Source of the DNA: Saccharicrinis sp050589685
GTDB taxonomy: Bacteria > Bacteroidota > Bacteroidia > Bacteroidales > Marinilabiliaceae
NCBI RefSeq assembly: GCF_050589685.1
Contig: NZ_JBNGOS010000015.1
Coordinates: 1-64,000 of the forward strand
Direction of reading: 5' to 3'
Length of the DNA: 64,000 bases
Part shown: positions 1-9,082 of the stretch, piece after piece
Layout of the letters: each line of letters opens with the position of its first letter
Numbering within the stretch: position 1 is the first letter of the stretch
Made by a program: the position numbers and the translations under genes
The notes under the pieces: generated by a model
Database searches by the model: none
Told to the model about the DNA's origin: nothing
What the model saw: the letters and a program-made list of their open reading frames with translations, nothing else

Positions 1-61
1 AACGAATATATTTAATCACCCGAACCCACAGTTGGGACTTTCTTCGGTGCATCGTGATTAA

Positions 62-820
62 TTATATTCTATTTGTTGTGGCTGCACCAACCGAAAGATA
101 ACCATTTTTCGGATCGGTAAGTTCTTGAATAAAAGCTATGAGCTTATTGTAATATCTTTTCTCTCCGGTCAATCGATATGCAATGGCCAGTTTAAAAGCT
201 TTTTCACCATCACTTGCCACATAATTAAGGCTACTCCAAACTTTTGTTGGCCGAGGTTTTGTAATTACCTTTTGTTCCGGGAATTCAAAACTATCCAGCT
301 CCTTTAGCATGTTATTGAAGTTATCTTTAGCCCAATCGCATTTTTCAACTTTATTAGCTACTTCTTTAAATAATTGATTGGTTGTCAGTAAAAATGGATG
401 AGCTTTAGCATGAGTCGTACTGAACTTTAAACAAGCCAGTTCTTCTCCTTTTTCGTTTTTTGCGATCAACATGGCGTTTTCGTATCCGCCCACCGGAATA
501 AGGTCATTCATGATCACGGATATACCGGCGGTCTGTTCAGTTCCCGGCTTTAGGATAAACTTCTCTTCTGAAAGAATAGTTTCGCAAGCCAATTCCCTGG
601 GTTTGCGTATATTTAAATGAATGGTTTGTGTTTTATCTGAGATATTTTTTACCTGGAATATATACGAGATAGTATCCCCGTTAAAGCCTGGTTTAGATTG
701 GGCGTTGGTGCTCAGATAAGTATTTGGTTTATGGTTCGGTTTCTCATTTAGTGAAGCGTTACATACAAGGTTGCAACATAACCAGAACCCTATTAAGGTT
801 AATCCTCGGCTTAATTTCAT
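62..820 (-). pseudogene. Truncated heparinase II/III-like lyase (N-terminal part only)
   Basis: A secreted protein of about 252 aa whose second half resembles the start of the catalytic region of the two 1160-aa heparinase-like proteins at 34675 and 43234: it shares the pattern around CDWAKDNFNNML, then a segment with AIAYRLTGEKRYYNKLIAF and LTDPKNGYL. Ahead of that (about residues 35-135) is an Ig-like, beta-rich segment matching the linker domain of those proteins; the N-terminal CBM-like module is missing. Met at 820 was chosen because a clean signal peptide (MKLSRGLTLIGFWLCCNLVCNA) follows. The reading frame stops at 62, where the paralogues continue for another 750 residues with all catalytic residues, so this copy cannot be an active lyase. 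A different frame stays open for 17 codons past the stop (ending GSGD), which fits a frameshift or deletion join. Most likely a pseudogene; a short binding protein is less likely. Confidence 0.7.
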
Positions 821-1143
821 TATTGATGGCATTTAAATGAGCAGAATTTTATTGTTAATTTTTTAGATTAGATATAAGAGATAAAAGTCTTACTTACAAG
901 ATACTTAATTTCAACCCATTACCAAAATGGGTGTTGATTCCCCAAACAAATGTTCCACAGGGCGAATAGTAATAATTACATAACAAAAATAAGCTATAGC
1001 TAATTCAGTCAATAGTATCATGATCCTAATAAATGCAATAAATGATGCACAGAAGGTTTATGGAAACCTAAAGTTGGTAATATTACTGTTATCTCAATAA
1101 ATAAAGTAATACCAGGTAAAGTTTATAATGCGCTTAAATATTA
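821..1143. other. Intergenic border, no intact gene
   Basis: About 320 bp of AT-rich sequence between the truncated lyase and the transposase remnant. No start-to-stop frame of note. A plus-strand frame ending at about 1143 is open for 32 codons (it includes KPKVGNITVISINKV) and may be a trace of a decayed gene, but it has no start codon and I cannot assign it. Confidence 0.4.
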
Positions 1144-1920
1144 ATGTCTTTAATGCATGGCAAGACAATCTGGACTAACGGTTTTAGAAAGTATAGAATA
1201 CTTAAAAAAATACATTTCAAAGAGAAAAATCACCGTATACGTGCAAGACTTATGAGCTTAATTCTAATAAAAGAATCAAAGTTTAAGGGTCAATTAGAGG
1301 TAGCTATGCATCTTTGGGTAGACCATGCGACAATTAAACGATAGCTTAAGCAATATAAGGACGAGGGGCTTAATGCATTACTAAAGTTAAAAAGTGGAGG
1401 TAGGCGCAAAAGTGTTATTCCTTCTGATATTCATCAGAGTATGAAGAAAAATTAAACGACTCAAAAGAACCTCTATTAGGCTACTGGGACGCTGTTCTGT
1501 GGATTAAGGAAAAACATAGTTTAGACATAAATTACCACACTTTAAGAGATTACTTAATAAGGCACTTTAAAACAAAAAATTAAATCCCCACGAAAATCTC
1601 ATTATAAAAAAGACGAACAGGCTATTGAAGCCTTTTTAAAAACTCATTAATGAAGTGAGACAATTAGAATAGGTCTAAATAAAAGTATGTACAAGTCATT
1701 GAATTTATACTTTCAAGATGAAAGTAGATTTGGCTTAACGACTCATATAGGAAGGTGCCTAACAACAAAGGGAGTTAAGCCTAATGTAACGTATCAACAT
1801 GCATTCAAGAATACCTATTTGTATGGAGCATTTTCACCCATAGACGGAGATTCTTTCATATACGAAATAGAAGGGAGTACCAGTAAAATATTCTTTATAA
1901 TCTGGGGTAATAATAATTAA
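1144..1920 (+). mobile_element. Decayed IS630-family transposase
   Basis: Four collinear plus-strand pieces together read as an IS630/Tc1-type transposase. Piece one (1144-1455, interrupted by a TAG at 1342-1344) is the helix-turn-helix region, with the typical run VDHATIKR, stop, LKQYKDEGLNALL and then SGGRRKS. A frame change near 1443 leads to PLLGYWDAVLWIKEKHSLD (to about 1581). A further change leads to SPRKSHYKKDEQAIEAF (to about 1650). The last piece (1687-1920) is the start of the DDE catalytic domain, with the first Asp in LYFQDESRFGL followed by GVKPNV and YLYGAFSP. The second Asp and the final acidic residue are missing because the 3' end is lost. At least one nonsense and three frame disruptions make it inactive. 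No terminal inverted repeats were recognised. It is the only plus-strand coding trace in the window and marks the left border of the locus. Confidence 0.85.
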
Positions 1921-2070
1921 ATAACTCTTACAGCGAAGCTTCATTATCAAGGGCAAGCTCATTAATTATTATTTCCAGATTTATTTTATTGTTCATTTTA
2001 AATTGAGGTTTAAACAAACATACAAAATAAACGATAGCCTTTAAGTGATTTATACCGCCAAAACACCGAA

Positions 2071-2102
2071 ACACCTAAATATGATAAACTTATTTATGGT
2101 GT
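2071..2102 (-). terminator. Stem-loop past the end of the leftward operon
   Basis: An imperfect inverted repeat (ACACCTAAATA at 2071-2081 against TATTTATGGTGT at 2091-2102, one unpaired base, 9-nt loop) about 100 bp beyond the stop of the esterase gene. On the minus strand the stem is followed by only three T, so it is a weak intrinsic terminator candidate. Its position, at the last gene of the leftward array, supports the role. Confidence 0.4.
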
Positions 2103-2198
2103 CTCCAAGTGTTATTGATGACCTAACGGATTAGTATTTATGAATAATTACTACTTCCGGCAGCTATTGATTATTTTCTCACGAAATTTACGAACTTG

Positions 2199-3089
2199 TT
2201 AAAGTTCAGGAGCCCCTTTAATGTATTTGAGAGACTTTAAAAACTGATCAGCTTCCCGAACTGTTAATGTATAAAACTTCCCATCGTACTTGTAGTTGTT
2301 AAAAAAACCATGACCGGCACCATCGTACAAATGCAGGTCGCACCTTCTGTTAAAAGCCTCCATTTTTGCTTTATAGTTTTCAGCAGATGAAACCGGTATC
2401 AAGTGGTCTTCTTTACCTAGAAACACGATAGTAGGTGGTGCTTTTTCAGTAATATTGTGAGCAGGTGATATTTGCTGCCAGCGTTCTCCCATTCTTTTAT
2501 GCTCAAAACCTTCGGGGCCGTTGTCGAAAACAGGATTAAAGAGTATTAGGGCATTGGGCTTTGAACTGATGTTTAAGTCTTCGTCGGGTTCGTCCAAACC
2601 GGGCAAGGTGCCACAAGCGGCAGCCAAATGTCCACCTGCAGAGCCTCCCGAAGCCACAATTTTTTTAGGATGAATATTTAACTCCTTTGCATGTTTGCGT
2701 AAAAACCGCACGGCTGACTTAGCATCTGCAACGGATGCATAGGGTGTGGTTTTATGCCTGCTTCTCACACGGTAGTCGGCCAACACAGTGATCATACCTC
2801 TGGAAGCAAAATACTCGGCCTGAGGTTCAAACTGCTTTACTGTTCCTCCATTCCAACCTCCTCCAAAAAAGAAAACAATGGTAGGATATTTCTTCGATTT
2901 TTTAAATTCAGGTGGATACCTAAAAGTTAAGTCAAGTTTTACGGTGTCAATAGTTTTATAGGTCAGGGTAATAGGTTGGTTTTTATCTGCATCTTTAATT
3001 TCGGCGATACTATTTTGCCCGATAATATTTACGGAAATAACAAATAATAATAATAATAATAATAAGTAATTGAATTGTTTCATTGTCAT
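2199..3089 (-). CDS. Secreted alpha/beta-hydrolase carbohydrate esterase
   Basis: A 296-aa alpha/beta-hydrolase of the BD-FAE / acetyl-esterase type, expected to remove acetyl or other acyl groups from sugars in the periplasm or outside. Signal peptide at residues 1-24 (Leu-rich core). The oxyanion-hole motif FFGGGW is at about 73-78, the nucleophile elbow GGSAGG gives Ser149, the acid is probably Asp227 in GKEDHLIP, and the base His259 in GAGHGF. All triad members are therefore present and the length is normal for the family. Two in-frame ATGs (3089 and 3083) are equally possible starts. It follows the symporter gene by about 14 bp and is the last gene of the leftward run. The exact ester cannot be told from sequence. 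Confidence 0.85.
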   Translation of the reverse strand: MTMKQFNYLLLLLLLFVISVNIIGQNSIAEIKDADKNQPITLTYKTIDTVKLDLTFRYPPEFKKSKKYPTIVFFFGGGWNGGTVKQFEPQAEYFASRGMITVLADYRVRSRHKTTPYASVADAKSAVRFLRKHAKELNIHPKKIVASGGSAGGHLAAACGTLPGLDEPDEDLNISSKPNALILFNPVFDNGPEGFEHKRMGERWQQISPAHNITEKAPPTIVFLGKEDHLIPVSSAENYKAKMEAFNRRCDLHLYDGAGHGFFNNYKYDGKFYTLTVREADQFLKSLKYIKGAPEL

Positions 3090-3103
3090 ATATTTATGTG
3101 TTT

Positions 3104-4384
3104 TTATTTACTCTGTTTTAAAGATCTCCCTCGCCACCAAGTGGCCAGTGATGATCCGGTTATATTCATTAGCGGCCCAAAGATGGCAGGTGCCAGACCC
3201 ACTGTTGCCACTTTACCCATTTGAAGTGCCAGGCCGGAAGCCAGGCCTCCATTTTGCATGCCTACCTCAAGCGCAATTGTTCTACAATCCTGCTCCTTTA
3301 ATTTGAGCAGCTTACTTACGCCATACCCCAAGGAGTATCCAAAAATATTATGCAGAAAGCAGGCTGCAATGAGCAATAGGCCCACTTCCAAAAGACTGTC
3401 TCTTCCTGCGGCGGTGATTATAGTGATAATTAAACCAATGCCCGTCATCGAAACAAATGACAATATATTATCCAGAAGTTCTTTGTTTCCTTTTGCTAGA
3501 ATTTTAAAAACAAAAGCCATCATTACCGGAGCAACCGCGAACAATAGAATATCCCATAAATAGTTGTTTAGTAATACGGAGATAACATGTGCAGCCGTAA
3601 AATAATTGATAACACTTTTCAGGAATATTACACCTAAAAAACTAGCCAGCTGAATTACCTGAGTCTTTTTAAAGCTAAATCCCTGAGAAAACAAGTTAAA
3701 AATTAATCCAGCACATATTGGAAGAATCACCATATTAAAGATTCCCGTCATCATATTCCAGAAATCAATCTCGATAAGTTGACCGGCAAAAACTTTCATT
3801 AAGAAAGGCGTCATAAGGGGTGACAATAAAGTAGCAAATGCTGTTAGTGTGACGGATAATGCGAGATTTGCTTTGGCGATAAACGACATCACATTTGATG
3901 CCATCCCGCTTGGTGAGGAGCCCACCAGCACAATTCCGGCCGCTATTTCTGGAGCAAACTTAAATAAAGTAGCCACTGAAATACCAATTATCGGCATAAT
4001 ACTAAACTGGCAAATGACACCGGCGATTACTCCTTTGGGCATTTTAATAATCCCTACGAAATCGCTTAAACTCATCTGCGAGCCCATTCCAAACATAATG
4101 ATTTGCAGTAAGGGCACGATAAGCAGTTTAAACTGAAAACCACCTATGCCAATAAAATACTGAGGATAATACAATGAAATAGTAACGGCCGATAGAATCA
4201 TTATGGAATAAGAAAAGCCTTTAAACCTATGGTAACCTCTCACTGCTATAGCCAAACCAACCAATGCACTTATTAAAAAAGGGCCTGTAAATTGATTTTG
4301 CTCCATTAAATAAGCACCAGCAAAAAGACAAAAAGAGATTGCCGCAAATAGCAAAAGGATTTTATAGACTTTCATATTCTGCAT
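3104..4384 (-). CDS. BASS-family sodium symporter (inner membrane)
   Basis: A 426-aa very hydrophobic protein with about ten predicted membrane helices, matching the bile acid:sodium symporter (BASS) superfamily. The signature segment is GIVLVGSSPSGMASNVMSFIAKANLALSV split over two helices, with the Pro- and Gly-rich crossover typical of the fold, and a second repeat with EVGMQNGGLASGLALQM near residue 370. The first three helices are an N-terminal extension. BASS proteins import organic anions with sodium (bile acids, pyruvate, pantothenate and others), so in this setting import of an anionic sugar product or a released acid is a reasonable guess only. It lies between a sulfatase and an esterase with spacings of 16 and 14 bp, so it is probably co-transcribed. 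Confidence 0.85.
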   Translation of the reverse strand: MQNMKVYKILLLFAAISFCLFAGAYLMEQNQFTGPFLISALVGLAIAVRGYHRFKGFSYSIMILSAVTISLYYPQYFIGIGGFQFKLLIVPLLQIIMFGMGSQMSLSDFVGIIKMPKGVIAGVICQFSIMPIIGISVATLFKFAPEIAAGIVLVGSSPSGMASNVMSFIAKANLALSVTLTAFATLLSPLMTPFLMKVFAGQLIEIDFWNMMTGIFNMVILPICAGLIFNLFSQGFSFKKTQVIQLASFLGVIFLKSVINYFTAAHVISVLLNNYLWDILLFAVAPVMMAFVFKILAKGNKELLDNILSFVSMTGIGLIITIITAAGRDSLLEVGLLLIAACFLHNIFGYSLGYGVSKLLKLKEQDCRTIALEVGMQNGGLASGLALQMGKVATVGLAPAIFGPLMNITGSSLATWWRGRSLKQSK

Positions 4385-4400
4385 AACATATTAATTTAAA

Positions 4401-6005
4401 TTAGAGTTTCATCCATGTTACCTGCTCCCAGTTTTCCTTGACAAATTCTTGAGGTTCACCGGTTGTAGATCTACCTTCTATTATGATTTTAGATATCTTA
4501 TTTTTTAATCTCTCCACTACATCAGGATGTTCGAAAAATAAATTGGTTGTTTCTCCCGGATCATTTTCTATATCGTACAACTCATATGAGGCCTCACCTT
4601 CGCCAGGTTCAACAAAAGTAGGCTGAAAGGAACCTCCTGAACCACGTAACATATTTAGTTTCCATTTTCCCTGACGGATAGCAAAATGACCTGAGGCAGC
4701 ATGATGTATTACTGCCCGTTCCGATTTGTATTTAGATGCTTCGTTTGTGATAAACGGGTACAAACTATAACTGTCTTCTCCTGCATTATCAGGAACAGAA
4801 GCACCTACAATATCGGCTATTGTTGCCAAAAAATCAACCTGACACACCGGTTCGTTCACTTTGGAACCCGCCTTTATACCTTTAGGCCAACGCATTATAA
4901 AAGGCACACGGTGTCCTCCTTCGTAGATATCCCTTTTACCTCCTTTAAAATGTAAATTGCTATAATGTCCGTAAGTGTCGCGATGATAAGTATAATTGGT
5001 TTCCGCACCGTTATCAGAAGAAAATATTACCAACGTATTTTCCGTAAGCCCATTTGCCTCTAAAGCATCTAACACCTGCCCTACCCTGTAATCGGTCTCT
5101 TCCATAAAATCGCCATAATTACCACATTCTGTTCTACCCTGAAAGTCGGGATGTGTACAATGTGGCAAATGTGGGCTGGTTAAGGGCACATACAAGAAGA
5201 ATGGGGTTCCTTTTTTCGCATCCTGCGCCAACCTATTTATACGTTCAACCGCTTTATTCGCAAAAGTTTCCAACACCAGTTCGTCATTAAACGAAGGCGC
5301 CACCTCGACACCACCTCTCATTTTTTCGTCCTGATAAGGCGGAGTCATTCTATAATCTGCAGGGCTGGCATCTTTATAGGTTCGCGGGTTTGTATTCTTT
5401 TTCTTTTTGGTCCAAAGTACAGGAGGATCCAGCACCCTATCATTTTCCAGGAAAGTCAGCACCCCAAAGTTCATCGAGGCAGGGAGACCGAAAAAGTAGT
5501 CAAAGCCTTTCTCAATAGGCCCATCCGTAAAAGGTTGCGACCAATCACGGTCTTTTCCCGGTTGGCCGGCAAAATCCATTTGCAAATGCCATTTACCCAC
5601 CATGGCGGTATTGTAACCTTTCGTTTTTAACATGGATGCGATGGTCATACGTCCTTTTTCAATCAAACAGGGTCCATCAGCTCTTAAAACACCTTTCTTT
5701 AAAGAAGTTCTCCAACTGTAACGTCCCGTCAAAAGCGAATACCGGGAAGGCGTACAGACCGCATCGCTGCTGTGTCCATCCGTGAAAACTACCCCTTCGT
5801 TAGCCAGTTTATCCATATTTGGGGTTTTAAACTTGGCCTCAGGGTTTAGCGCACTTACGTCACCATAGCCCTGGTCATCAGTGTAAATAATTAGTATATT
5901 TGGTTTTTGAGTAATTTTAGATTCCTTTTTATCCTTAGGTTGATTGCAACCAACGAAAGTTATTATAAAAAGGCTTAATACTGTAAGCAGACTGTATTTT
6001 CTCAT
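4401..6005 (-). CDS. Sulfatase (S1 family), lipoprotein
   Basis: A type I (formylglycine) sulfatase of 534 aa that should hydrolyse a sulfate ester on the target glycan. I chose the ATG at 6005 rather than the upstream one at 6083 because it begins a lipoprotein signal (MRKYSLLTVLSLFIITFVGC). From that start, metal-binding Asp residues are at 43-44 (IYTDDQGYGD) and the modifiable Cys84 is in VCTPSRYSLLTG, a C-x-P-S-R maturation motif. GKWHL and the later FSSDNGAE supply the remaining metal and sulfate ligands. The C-terminal sub-domain contains the usual ELYDIENDPGETTNL. Length is normal. Needs an anaerobic-type or FGE maturase, which is not encoded here. The site of sulfate removal is unknown. 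Confidence 0.93.
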   Translation of the reverse strand: MRKYSLLTVLSLFIITFVGCNQPKDKKESKITQKPNILIIYTDDQGYGDVSALNPEAKFKTPNMDKLANEGVVFTDGHSSDAVCTPSRYSLLTGRYSWRTSLKKGVLRADGPCLIEKGRMTIASMLKTKGYNTAMVGKWHLQMDFAGQPGKDRDWSQPFTDGPIEKGFDYFFGLPASMNFGVLTFLENDRVLDPPVLWTKKKKNTNPRTYKDASPADYRMTPPYQDEKMRGGVEVAPSFNDELVLETFANKAVERINRLAQDAKKGTPFFLYVPLTSPHLPHCTHPDFQGRTECGNYGDFMEETDYRVGQVLDALEANGLTENTLVIFSSDNGAETNYTYHRDTYGHYSNLHFKGGKRDIYEGGHRVPFIMRWPKGIKAGSKVNEPVCQVDFLATIADIVGASVPDNAGEDSYSLYPFITNEASKYKSERAVIHHAASGHFAIRQGKWKLNMLRGSGGSFQPTFVEPGEGEASYELYDIENDPGETTNLFFEHPDVVERLKNKISKIIIEGRSTTGEPQEFVKENWEQVTWMKL

Positions 6006-6110
6006 TTGTATTAAATTTTTATTTTTATAGCGCGATATAGGAAAGTCTAAGTCAACTTTGGATACTTTTCTAATCGTAACCACACTGTTAATAACTATAT
6101 TTTACTAATA

Positions 6111-7652
6111 TTATTTTTGCTTCGTAACCTCCCTGTACATTTCCCCGGTTTGTTTTCGCAACTTCTTTAAAAGTTCGGCATGTTCCGGACTATACGCCAG
6201 GTTGTTTTGTTCCAATGGATCATTATCCAGATCATACAATTCCTCTATTTTTGGTGTATGTTCGTAATAAACAAAATACTTGTAACGATCTGTCCGAATG
6301 CCATGGCTGCGATACGATTTATTGGCCTTTATCAGGTTCTCGTTAATCTCGTCCACATTTTCCTTAGTCCGGGCGCCGAACATAGCAGCAAGAAATAAGT
6401 CTTCCATAAATACGGCATCCCGCCATTTTTTCATGTTCTGTGTTTTGTTCAGGATTCCACTAAAATCCTTTCCCTGCATACTTTTGGGTGCTTTGAGTCC
6501 CGCGAGCGAAAGAATAGTAGGCGCCATATCCACCGATGAAATTAGTGCATCCACCCGAAACCCTCGTTTGGCTTCGGATGCCCTTCCATCAAATACAATT
6601 AACGGTGCTTTCACTGATTCTTCGTAAAGCAGACATTTGTCATAAAGTCCGTGCGAACCCTGAAAACGCCCGTTATCGCTGGTGTAAATGATGATGGTAT
6701 TATCAAGTATTCCTTTCTCTTTCAACTTCTCCACCAAAAGCCCCACCTGCTGATCGACGCTATAACCCTGTGTAGCGAAACGACGCACCAGTTTCTGATA
6801 CAGCTCGGGCGTTGATGATCGTTGACGATGCAGGCGTACGCCGCGTGCATGTTCGGTTACAACCTTTGGTAGTTGATCGTTTTCTTTCACCCAGTTCCCC
6901 GGTACGGACAGATCGTAATCCTTAAACTGCTCAAAATGGGGTGCATACATATCCCTGTTTTGATCGTGCTTTACTGCGTAGAAGCTGACCGATAAGCAGA
7001 ACGGCTTACCTGTAGGCTGGGTTTCAATAAAACGTAACATCGCTTCCCCAGTTCTCAGGGTTCTCCCTGAATTTTGTCGGCCGGCCTTATAGATCTCCTG
7101 TAGTTTAGGATCGTCTTCAGGCCACATGACAATACCATTTCTGTCATGCGTTTCGCTACCGGCAAAAAAATCAAAGATATCGCCCATATGTTTTTTATAG
7201 TAATGCTCCTTAGGTGTACTAGGCCTTGTCGCTTCCTCGGTAACCGTAAATCCGACTTTGCCAATAAAGCCGGTACGATATCCTGCATTCTTAAGTATAG
7301 CAGGGTAACCTTTGGCAAAATCAGCGCGCGATAAGGTATAATCATCCGGGGCAACAAAACCCACCCGGTGGTTGGAATTGTACCGGCCTGTCATCATGGT
7401 TACCCGGCTGGGCATGCAAATGGCAACCGCATAATAGGCTTTATCAAAAGTAACACCCTGCTCCGAAAGTTTGTCGATATTCGGGGTGTTAAACTCAGGT
7501 CTTCCATAACATCCTAAATTATCCCAACGTTGGTCATCGGTCATAAGAAAGATGATATTGGGTTGTTTATGATCTTTAGCCTTGGCGTAACCACTGCAAC
7601 AAAAATTAGCAGCTACAATCGCTATGCATAAATGCTTAAACAATATGCTCAT
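6111..7652 (-). CDS. Sulfatase (S1 family), periplasmic
   Basis: A 513-aa formylglycine sulfatase with a cleavable signal peptide (residues 1-25, ending GYAKA). Asp39-Asp40 (LMTDDQRWDN) bind the metal; Cys79 in AICMPSRVTMMTG is the residue converted to formylglycine. YTSDNGRFQGSHGLYDK provides the Asp-Asn pair and a His, an arrangement common in iduronate- or heparan-type sulfatases. One oddity: where most sulfatases have GKWH, this one reads GKVGF, so the usual His is absent, which suggests a different sulfate-binding solution or altered specificity. The C-terminal ELYDLDNDPLEQNNLAY is typical. It sits 3 bp upstream... in transcription order it follows the SGNH gene at 7656 almost without gap. 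Confidence 0.92.
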   Translation of the reverse strand: MSILFKHLCIAIVAANFCCSGYAKAKDHKQPNIIFLMTDDQRWDNLGCYGRPEFNTPNIDKLSEQGVTFDKAYYAVAICMPSRVTMMTGRYNSNHRVGFVAPDDYTLSRADFAKGYPAILKNAGYRTGFIGKVGFTVTEEATRPSTPKEHYYKKHMGDIFDFFAGSETHDRNGIVMWPEDDPKLQEIYKAGRQNSGRTLRTGEAMLRFIETQPTGKPFCLSVSFYAVKHDQNRDMYAPHFEQFKDYDLSVPGNWVKENDQLPKVVTEHARGVRLHRQRSSTPELYQKLVRRFATQGYSVDQQVGLLVEKLKEKGILDNTIIIYTSDNGRFQGSHGLYDKCLLYEESVKAPLIVFDGRASEAKRGFRVDALISSVDMAPTILSLAGLKAPKSMQGKDFSGILNKTQNMKKWRDAVFMEDLFLAAMFGARTKENVDEINENLIKANKSYRSHGIRTDRYKYFVYYEHTPKIEELYDLDNDPLEQNNLAYSPEHAELLKKLRKQTGEMYREVTKQK

Positions 7653-7655
7653 ATC

Positions 7656-8456
7656 TTATAAATATTTACGAATCACCCGGGCAACCTCTATCCCCTGGTT
7701 GGTGAATCCCAATTCGTTATAATGTACATTACCGGGTTCTTGTGCCCATTCTTCCATATGTGGAAATGTATATGCATAAAGATCGTTAATAACAATCTCA
7801 GGATGGTTTCTCAAGACCTCCAGGGCAGCCATATTAAATTTTATACTGTCTCCTTTGAAGCGTCCTTTTGCGTTAGCAGGAACAGGGGTTGTTGTTGCAA
7901 AAATCAATTTCGCTTTCGGATAATTTGATTTCAGGTACCTACAAATTCCATCCAGGTTCTTTTGATAAATATCGATGGTAGAAACTTGTGTTCCAGCTTT
8001 ATTCAGGTGTTTGCCTTTGAGGTATTTTAGGTCATGTAAACCCACATTAAAATGAATTAAATCCCAATTGAACTTCCATCCTTTTTTTAAATGAGGTTGA
8101 AACATGGTTTCATTCATTTTATTCATATTAGGAATAAAATCATGGCTCGACCCACCATTTTTAAACAAACGAATTACGTTTGCCTTTCCATCGAGCTCTT
8201 CCCTTACTTTATAACCATATTTAATAGAAATAGAATCGCCATAGATAAGAACATTAGTTGTTTTGCTGAAGGGATGAACGTAAGTAAAACAATCCGTTTT
8301 ATAGGTCTTACCAATATTGCCGCACAAACTATCCCATGCTTCCTTGCACGTTTTATAATCGCTTCTTTTTTTGAAACCTCGTGCATAGGCCGCTGGGGCT
8401 ACAGTCATACCTAGAACACCAATTCCAACAACTTTTATAAATTCTTTTCTTTCCAT
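7656..8456 (-). CDS. SGNH/GDSL hydrolase (secreted esterase)
   Basis: A 266-aa SGNH-family hydrolase with an N-terminal signal segment (residues 1-26, similar to sulfatase-operon proteins that start MxRKxF). Block I is IYGDSIS with nucleophile Ser75; the middle block LIHFNVGLHDLK (about 131-142) holds the Asn-Gly pair in a variant form; the C-terminal block has His245 in NVHYNELGF, though the customary Asp three residues before the His is replaced by Gly-Asn-Val. Such enzymes deacylate sugars. Placed directly before a sulfatase (3 bp spacing), it probably removes an ester that blocks sulfatase or glycosidase access. The substrate is not deducible. Confidence 0.8.
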   Translation of the reverse strand: MERKEFIKVVGIGVLGMTVAPAAYARGFKKRSDYKTCKEAWDSLCGNIGKTYKTDCFTYVHPFSKTTNVLIYGDSISIKYGYKVREELDGKANVIRLFKNGGSSHDFIPNMNKMNETMFQPHLKKGWKFNWDLIHFNVGLHDLKYLKGKHLNKAGTQVSTIDIYQKNLDGICRYLKSNYPKAKLIFATTTPVPANAKGRFKGDSIKFNMAALEVLRNHPEIVINDLYAYTFPHMEEWAQEPGNVHYNELGFTNQGIEVARVIRKYL

Positions 8457-8530
8457 TTATTACAATAAATTTATCAAATCAGAGTATATCTTTCGAACAT
8501 TTCACAGCGCAATACTTTCTTTTAATCTAC

Positions 8531-9025
8531 TTATTTATAACCGATTTTTGTGCAGGCAATAAAACTGTTCCATCTTCTTTTTGCTTGATTTATTCCATCT
8601 TGTGCAATGGTTTCCGCGCGGGATAGTCCAGCATACATTGTTCCTATTGCATCAGCACCAATGGCTAAAATGGTAAGGTGATTGTTGGTTTGAGTCAATC
8701 CAATGGCATAGCCTTCTATCACAAGCTCTCCCGAATTTTTACCTCCAGCAACCTGCAACTGCTTCAATAAGGTTTCGTCGGTTTGAAGGCCGATCACAAT
8801 TTGAACTTTATCTTGCTTTGCACTTAACTTTGAGATCGGAGCTATTTTACTTTTTAACCCTTTACCTTTTAAGGACTGCTGGAGATCGACCGCTGTAATA
8901 TGAACAGCAGGAATATCTGATAAACAATATATTAAAACCTTTTGTCCCAAAGTATTACTGGAGCATGTCAAGGACGCAAAAATCAGTATTAATATATAAA
9001 TGCCGTGTTTAATCCTGCTCATCAT
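8531..9025 (-). pseudogene. Orphan N-terminal domain of a large glycosidase (GH67N/GH20b-like)
   Basis: A 164-aa protein with a signal peptide and a single alpha/beta domain. The segment VIEGYAIGLTQTNNHLTILA followed by GADAIGTMYAGLSRAETI is the pattern seen in the small domain that precedes the catalytic barrel in GH20, GH67 and related alpha-glucuronidase-like enzymes. The final residues (RWNSFIACTKIGYK) look like a corrupted version of the sequence where such proteins enter the barrel, and then a stop occurs. No barrel sequence is present in the 75 bp before the next gene. It therefore looks like the 5' remnant of a glycosidase, most likely non-functional, although a stand-alone binding domain cannot be excluded. 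Neighbours are a GH120 enzyme and an SGNH hydrolase on the same strand. Confidence 0.55.
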
Positions 9026-9082
9026 TATCTTGAAATTCGATTTGAATACTTCAGCAAGTTATGATCACGCTCACAACTCTTA

